Source: VFMC01 sp044359565 (lineage in GTDB: Bacteria > Actinomycetota > Acidimicrobiia > Acidimicrobiales > Ilumatobacteraceae). From it: DNA of 8,788 nt. The translations under genes were made by a program, and so were the position numbers. The notes below the pieces were generated by a model. That model had not been told where the DNA came from, did no database searches, and saw only the letters and a list, made by a program, of their open reading frames with translations. Shown piece after piece: positions 6,579 to 8,788 of this stretch; the stretch's first letter is position 1, and the number at the start of each line of letters is the position of its first letter. The stretch lies in assembly GCA_044359565.1 (NCBI GenBank), contig JBIKLX010000136.1:1-8788 (forward strand), given 5' to 3'.

Positions 6579-6584
6579 TAGGTT
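6579..6584 (+). promoter_or_regulatory. -10 element of the Rrf2 gene, leaderless start
   Basis: TAGGTT has the key first, second and last bases of a -10 element and ends 6 nt before the GTG start at 6591. This is the same spacing as at cysH. No convincing -35 lies 16-19 bp upstream and no Shine-Dalgarno precedes the start. A leaderless transcript beginning at the start codon is the likely arrangement. Confidence 0.45.
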
Positions 6585-6590
6585 CACGAG

Positions 6591-7070
6591 GTGCGCCTGT
6601 CCCACAAGGTCGACTACGGCATCCGGGTGATGTGCGCCCTGGCCGAGATCGCGGCCGAGGGCGACGCCCGGCCCACCAGCAGCGGTGCGCTTGCCGAGAC
6701 GAAGGACATCCCGCCCGGATTCCTCGACGACATCTTGCGCATCCTGCGCAACGGCGGCCTGGTGCGCAGCGTGCGCGGTAGCGAGGGCGGGTGGATGCTC
6801 GCCCGGCCCGCCGATGCCATCACCGTGGCCGACATCATCCGGGTCATCGACGGCCCGCTGGCCACGGTACGCGGCCTACGGCCCGACGAGATGGCGTCGT
6901 ACGGCGAGCACGAGCCGTTCATCTCGCTGTGGGTGGCGGTGCGCGTGGCGTTGCGCTCGGTGCTCGAACGGGTCACCGTCGCCGATCTGGCCGCAGGACG
7001 GTTGCCCGACGAGGTGCAGGCCCTCGTCGACGTGCCCGATGCCTGGGAGCCTCGCCGACGCGGCAGCTGA
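6591..7070 (+). CDS. Rrf2-family transcriptional regulator, CymR-like, without Fe-S cysteines
   Basis: This 159-residue DNA-binding protein probably controls the adjacent sulfur genes. The start MRLSHKVDYGIRVMCALAEIA is the conserved Rrf2 opening and fixes the GTG start. The winged helix-turn-helix runs from about residue 27 to 75, with IPPGFLDDILRILRNGGLVRSVRGSEGGWMLARP as the recognition helix and wing. The dimerisation helix lies in the C-terminal third (SLWVAVRVALRSVLERVTVADL). Iron-sulfur members such as IscR and NsrR carry three cysteines after about residue 90. This protein has none there, and only Cys15 overall. It therefore resembles the cluster-free CymR branch, which regulates cysteine metabolism. 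In Firmicutes CymR acts through CysK; whether that holds here is unknown. The gene is convergent with the oxidoreductase gene, with 7 nt between stop codons. Confidence 0.9.
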   Translation: MRLSHKVDYGIRVMCALAEIAAEGDARPTSSGALAETKDIPPGFLDDILRILRNGGLVRSVRGSEGGWMLARPADAITVADIIRVIDGPLATVRGLRPDEMASYGEHEPFISLWVAVRVALRSVLERVTVADLAAGRLPDEVQALVDVPDAWEPRRRGS

Positions 7071-7087
7071 CGCCCGGTCAGTCGGCG
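7053..7087. terminator. Nested stem-loop between the convergent Rrf2 and oxidoreductase genes
   Basis: An outer 7-bp perfect repeat, CGCCGAC (7053-7059) with GTCGGCG (7081-7087), encloses an inner hairpin CTGAC-GCCCG-GTCAG (7067-7081). The two repeats share base 7081. The inner stem contains both stop codons. No T-tract follows on either strand. Bidirectional termination is plausible but unproven. Confidence 0.35.
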
Positions 7088-8157
7088 ACGAACCCCTTGA
7101 AGCTGGTGTTCATGTAGTCGACGAAGGCGGGTGACAGGCCCTCGGCCAACAGCACCTCGCGCGGTGCCGGTGGGCGACGCGGCACGAAGCCGGAGTCGGC
7201 GGCCAGCAGGTGCGGGTAGTCGTGGTGGAGGATGCCCACCCGGCCGAGGATGGCGATGTCGACACCCTGGTCGAGGACGCGCTGCACATCGGCCGGGTCG
7301 TGGATCTTGCCGGCTACGCCCAGGCGCACATCGCCGCGCGGCAGGCCGGCGAACACCTCGGTGAGGCTGCGTGTGTCGGGACCGTCGGGGGTGGGCACCC
7401 GGCTCACATCCCACAGGCTCATGTCGATCATGTCGACCTTGCCGCCGTCGACCAGACGGCCGAACACCTCGACGATCTCGGGCAACTGCATGCCGAACCG
7501 CTCGGGCGACAGGCGCACGGCGAGGGCGAGGTCGGGACCGCACGCTGCGCGGATGCCGTCGACGATGTCGAAGAGCACCCGGCTGCGGTTCTCGAGCGAG
7601 CCGCCGTAGCGGTCGGTGCGCTGGTTCAACTCGGCCGACAGGAACTGGCAGATGAGATAGCCGTGCGCTCCGTGCAACTCGACCCCGTGGAACCCCGCCT
7701 GCTCGGCACGGCGAGCCGCTGCCACGAAGTCGGCCACCACCTGTTCGACCTCGGCCGTGGTGAGTGCCCGCGCCCCGGTCGACGGGTCGTCGCTCGGGCA
7801 CACCGGCTGGGCGCCGATCAGATCTTCGGGCGAGCGATTGCCGGCGTGGTGCAACTGCATGTAGCTGACGGTTCCGGTGGCGTTCAGGGCCACAGCGAGA
7901 CCGGTGAGGCCGTCGAGGTGCTGGTCGCCGAACACACCGAGCTGCCCCCGGAACCCCTGCCCCACCGCCTGCACGTGCGCGGCGCAGGTCATCGTCAGGC
8001 CGAAGCCGCCGGTGGCACGCATGGTGAGCCAGTGGAACTCGTCGTCGCTGAGGGTGCCGTCGGCGTGGCTCTGCTGGTTGGTGAGCGGCGCCAGCATGAA
8101 CCGGTTCGCCATCGCGGGCCCGTGCGTGAAGGAGAGCGTGTCGAAGGCAGTGACCAT
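7078..8157 (-). CDS. Old Yellow Enzyme-family NADH:flavin oxidoreductase
   Basis: This 359-residue FMN-dependent TIM-barrel enzyme probably reduces activated C=C bonds of alpha,beta-unsaturated carbonyl compounds with NAD(P)H. The true substrate cannot be read from sequence. Visible family motifs are NRFMLAPLTN (residues 18-27), whose Thr26 sits where classical members have the flavin-tuning Thr, and SYMQLHHAGN (98-107). The active-site HGAHGYLICQFLS (162-174) has His162 and His165 for substrate binding and Tyr167 as the likely proton donor. NQRTDRYGGSLENR (178-191) and the phosphate-binding AILGR near the C-terminus complete the set. It lacks the C-terminal Fe-S and FAD domains of 2,4-dienoyl-CoA reductases, so it is a single-domain member. 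The ATG at 8157 has only a weak GAGAG ribosome site. It lies 26 nt after the GDT1 gene, probably in one transcript. No direct link to sulfur metabolism is evident. Confidence 0.92.
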   Translation of the reverse strand: MVTAFDTLSFTHGPAMANRFMLAPLTNQQSHADGTLSDDEFHWLTMRATGGFGLTMTCAAHVQAVGQGFRGQLGVFGDQHLDGLTGLAVALNATGTVSYMQLHHAGNRSPEDLIGAQPVCPSDDPSTGARALTTAEVEQVVADFVAAARRAEQAGFHGVELHGAHGYLICQFLSAELNQRTDRYGGSLENRSRVLFDIVDGIRAACGPDLALAVRLSPERFGMQLPEIVEVFGRLVDGGKVDMIDMSLWDVSRVPTPDGPDTRSLTEVFAGLPRGDVRLGVAGKIHDPADVQRVLDQGVDIAILGRVGILHHDYPHLLAADSGFVPRRPPAPREVLLAEGLSPAFVDYMNTSFKGFVAD

Positions 8158-8183
8158 GGCTTCACTCTCGCAGAACAGATCGG

Positions 8184-8750
8184 TCAGCGCAGACCCTCGA
8201 TGATGAGCAGCACACCGAACACGAAGAACGTGACGGCCGCACCGATCTTGATGACCCGCTCGGGCAGACGCGCGCCGAGCTGCTGACCGACGACGATGGC
8301 CAGCGCGTCGGCGGCCACCATGCCGACGGTGGAGCCGAGCCAGGTGCCCACTATGCCGTTGTCGGCAGCGAGGGTGATGGTGGCGAGCATCGTCTTGTCG
8401 CCGAGCTCGGCCAGGAAGAACGCGAACGCAACGGTGAAGAACACCGACTTCGATCGGCGGGCTGCGATGGCTTCGTCGTCCTCGTCGAGTTCGTCGCCGC
8501 GCAGGGTCCAGATGCCGAAGCCGATGAAGGCGATGCCGGCCAGCACCGACAGGGTGTGGGTGGGTAGTGCCACACCCAGCGCTGCGCCCAGCAGCACGCT
8601 GACCAGATGCACCGTCGCGGTGGCGGCGGTGATGGCGAGGAGGATGGTGACCGCCCGGTAGCGGGCGGCGAAGGTCATCGCCATCAGCTGGCTCTTGTCG
8701 CCGAGTTCGGCGATGAAGATGATGCCGGTGCTGAGGAGGAAGGCTTCCAT
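8184..8750 (-). CDS. GDT1/UPF0016 (TMEM165-like) cation transporter, probable Mn2+ or Ca2+ exporter
   Basis: This 188-residue inner-membrane protein belongs to the family that exports Mn2+ (bacterial MneA/Mnx members) or exchanges Ca2+ for H+ (eukaryotic GDT1/TMEM165). It has the two inverted family repeats, each with the signature E-L-G-D-K-(S/T): ELGDKS at residues 15-20 and ELGDKT at 115-120. The acidic residues of these motifs form the ion site in the family. About six membrane segments are visible, in two groups of three joined by an acidic cytosolic loop (GDELDEDDEAIAARRSK, about 85-101). The length is typical. The ATG at 8750 gives the normal short N-terminus before the first motif. 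Only 38 nt upstream are in the window, and no clear promoter or ribosome site could be assigned. Which metal is exported is not decidable here. Confidence 0.9.
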   Translation of the reverse strand: MEAFLLSTGIIFIAELGDKSQLMAMTFAARYRAVTILLAITAATATVHLVSVLLGAALGVALPTHTLSVLAGIAFIGFGIWTLRGDELDEDDEAIAARRSKSVFFTVAFAFFLAELGDKTMLATITLAADNGIVGTWLGSTVGMVAADALAIVVGQQLGARLPERVIKIGAAVTFFVFGVLLIIEGLR

Positions 8751-8788
8751 GGCCGCCGCGACGCTAGCGGTGCGGCAACCCGGCGGCG

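Noticed and set aside
6496..6600. In-frame upstream extension of the small - strand gene, which reads as plausible protein
   Set aside because: I found no ATG, GTG or TTG in this frame between 6496 and 6600, and the extension would run across the dyad and into the regulator gene. The ATG at 6495 is kept.
4770..6605. Open frame of 611 codons on the - strand, opposite cysN
   Set aside because: It lies antisense to a gene with complete GTPase motifs. Its protein is low-complexity and rich in Arg, His and Ala, with no recognisable motif, as expected from mirrored GC-rich codons.
7210..8286. Open frame of 358 codons on the + strand, opposite the oxidoreductase gene
   Set aside because: The - strand frame carries the whole set of Old Yellow Enzyme motifs. 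The + strand frame is its mirror and has none.
8761..8766. TAGCGT on the - strand as a possible -10 for the GDT1 gene
   Set aside because: It has three core bases of a -10 but no -35 at proper spacing, and the window ends too close to judge. Too weak to list.

Overview
The window is GC-rich DNA (high GC at third codon positions) packed with genes that overlap by 1-4 nt and often lack Shine-Dalgarno sequences. This suggests Actinomycetota. The gene style would fit Acidimicrobiia-like lineages, but the sequence alone does not prove a genus. Eight complete protein genes and one 5'-truncated gene are visible. I saw no tRNA, rRNA, CRISPR array or insertion sequence.

Region 1 (1-3283, + strand) is a three-gene Fe(III) ABC importer: a lipoprotein iron-binding protein (start lies before the window), a fused two-domain permease, and a short ATPase. 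The stop and start codons overlap as GTGA and ATGA. Region 2 (3335-6209, + strand) is a sulfate-activation and reduction operon, cysH-cysD-cysN: APS reductase and the two subunits of ATP sulfurylase. CysN has no APS kinase fusion and CysH has the [4Fe-4S] cysteines of APS reductases, so the route is sulfate -> APS -> sulfite. Sulfite reductase and sulfate transport genes are not in the window. Region 3 (6184-7070) holds a small uncharacterised gene on the - strand (103 aa), convergent with cysN, and a divergent Rrf2-family regulator gene (+). Region 4 (7078-8750, - strand) has an Old Yellow Enzyme-family flavin oxidoreductase and a GDT1/UPF0016 cation transporter, probably co-transcribed.

The most interesting non-coding signal links regions 2 and 3. 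The Rrf2/small-ORF intergenic region has a 27-bp dyad (9-bp arms, 9-bp spacer). Its right arm, TCGGAATTA, recurs exactly in the cysH promoter between the -35 and -10. The Rrf2 protein lacks the cysteine cluster of iron-sulfur Rrf2 sensors. The simplest reading is a CymR-like regulator controlling itself, the small gene and cysHDN. Both cysH and the regulator gene appear leaderless, with a -10 hexamer ending exactly 6 nt before a GTG start. A perfect 11-bp inverted repeat lies across the convergent ends of cysN and the small gene.

Most of the window is ordinary metabolism. The parts that deserve attention are the inferred regulon, the unknown 103-aa protein inside it, and the pairing of iron uptake with an iron-sulfur-dependent sulfur pathway.
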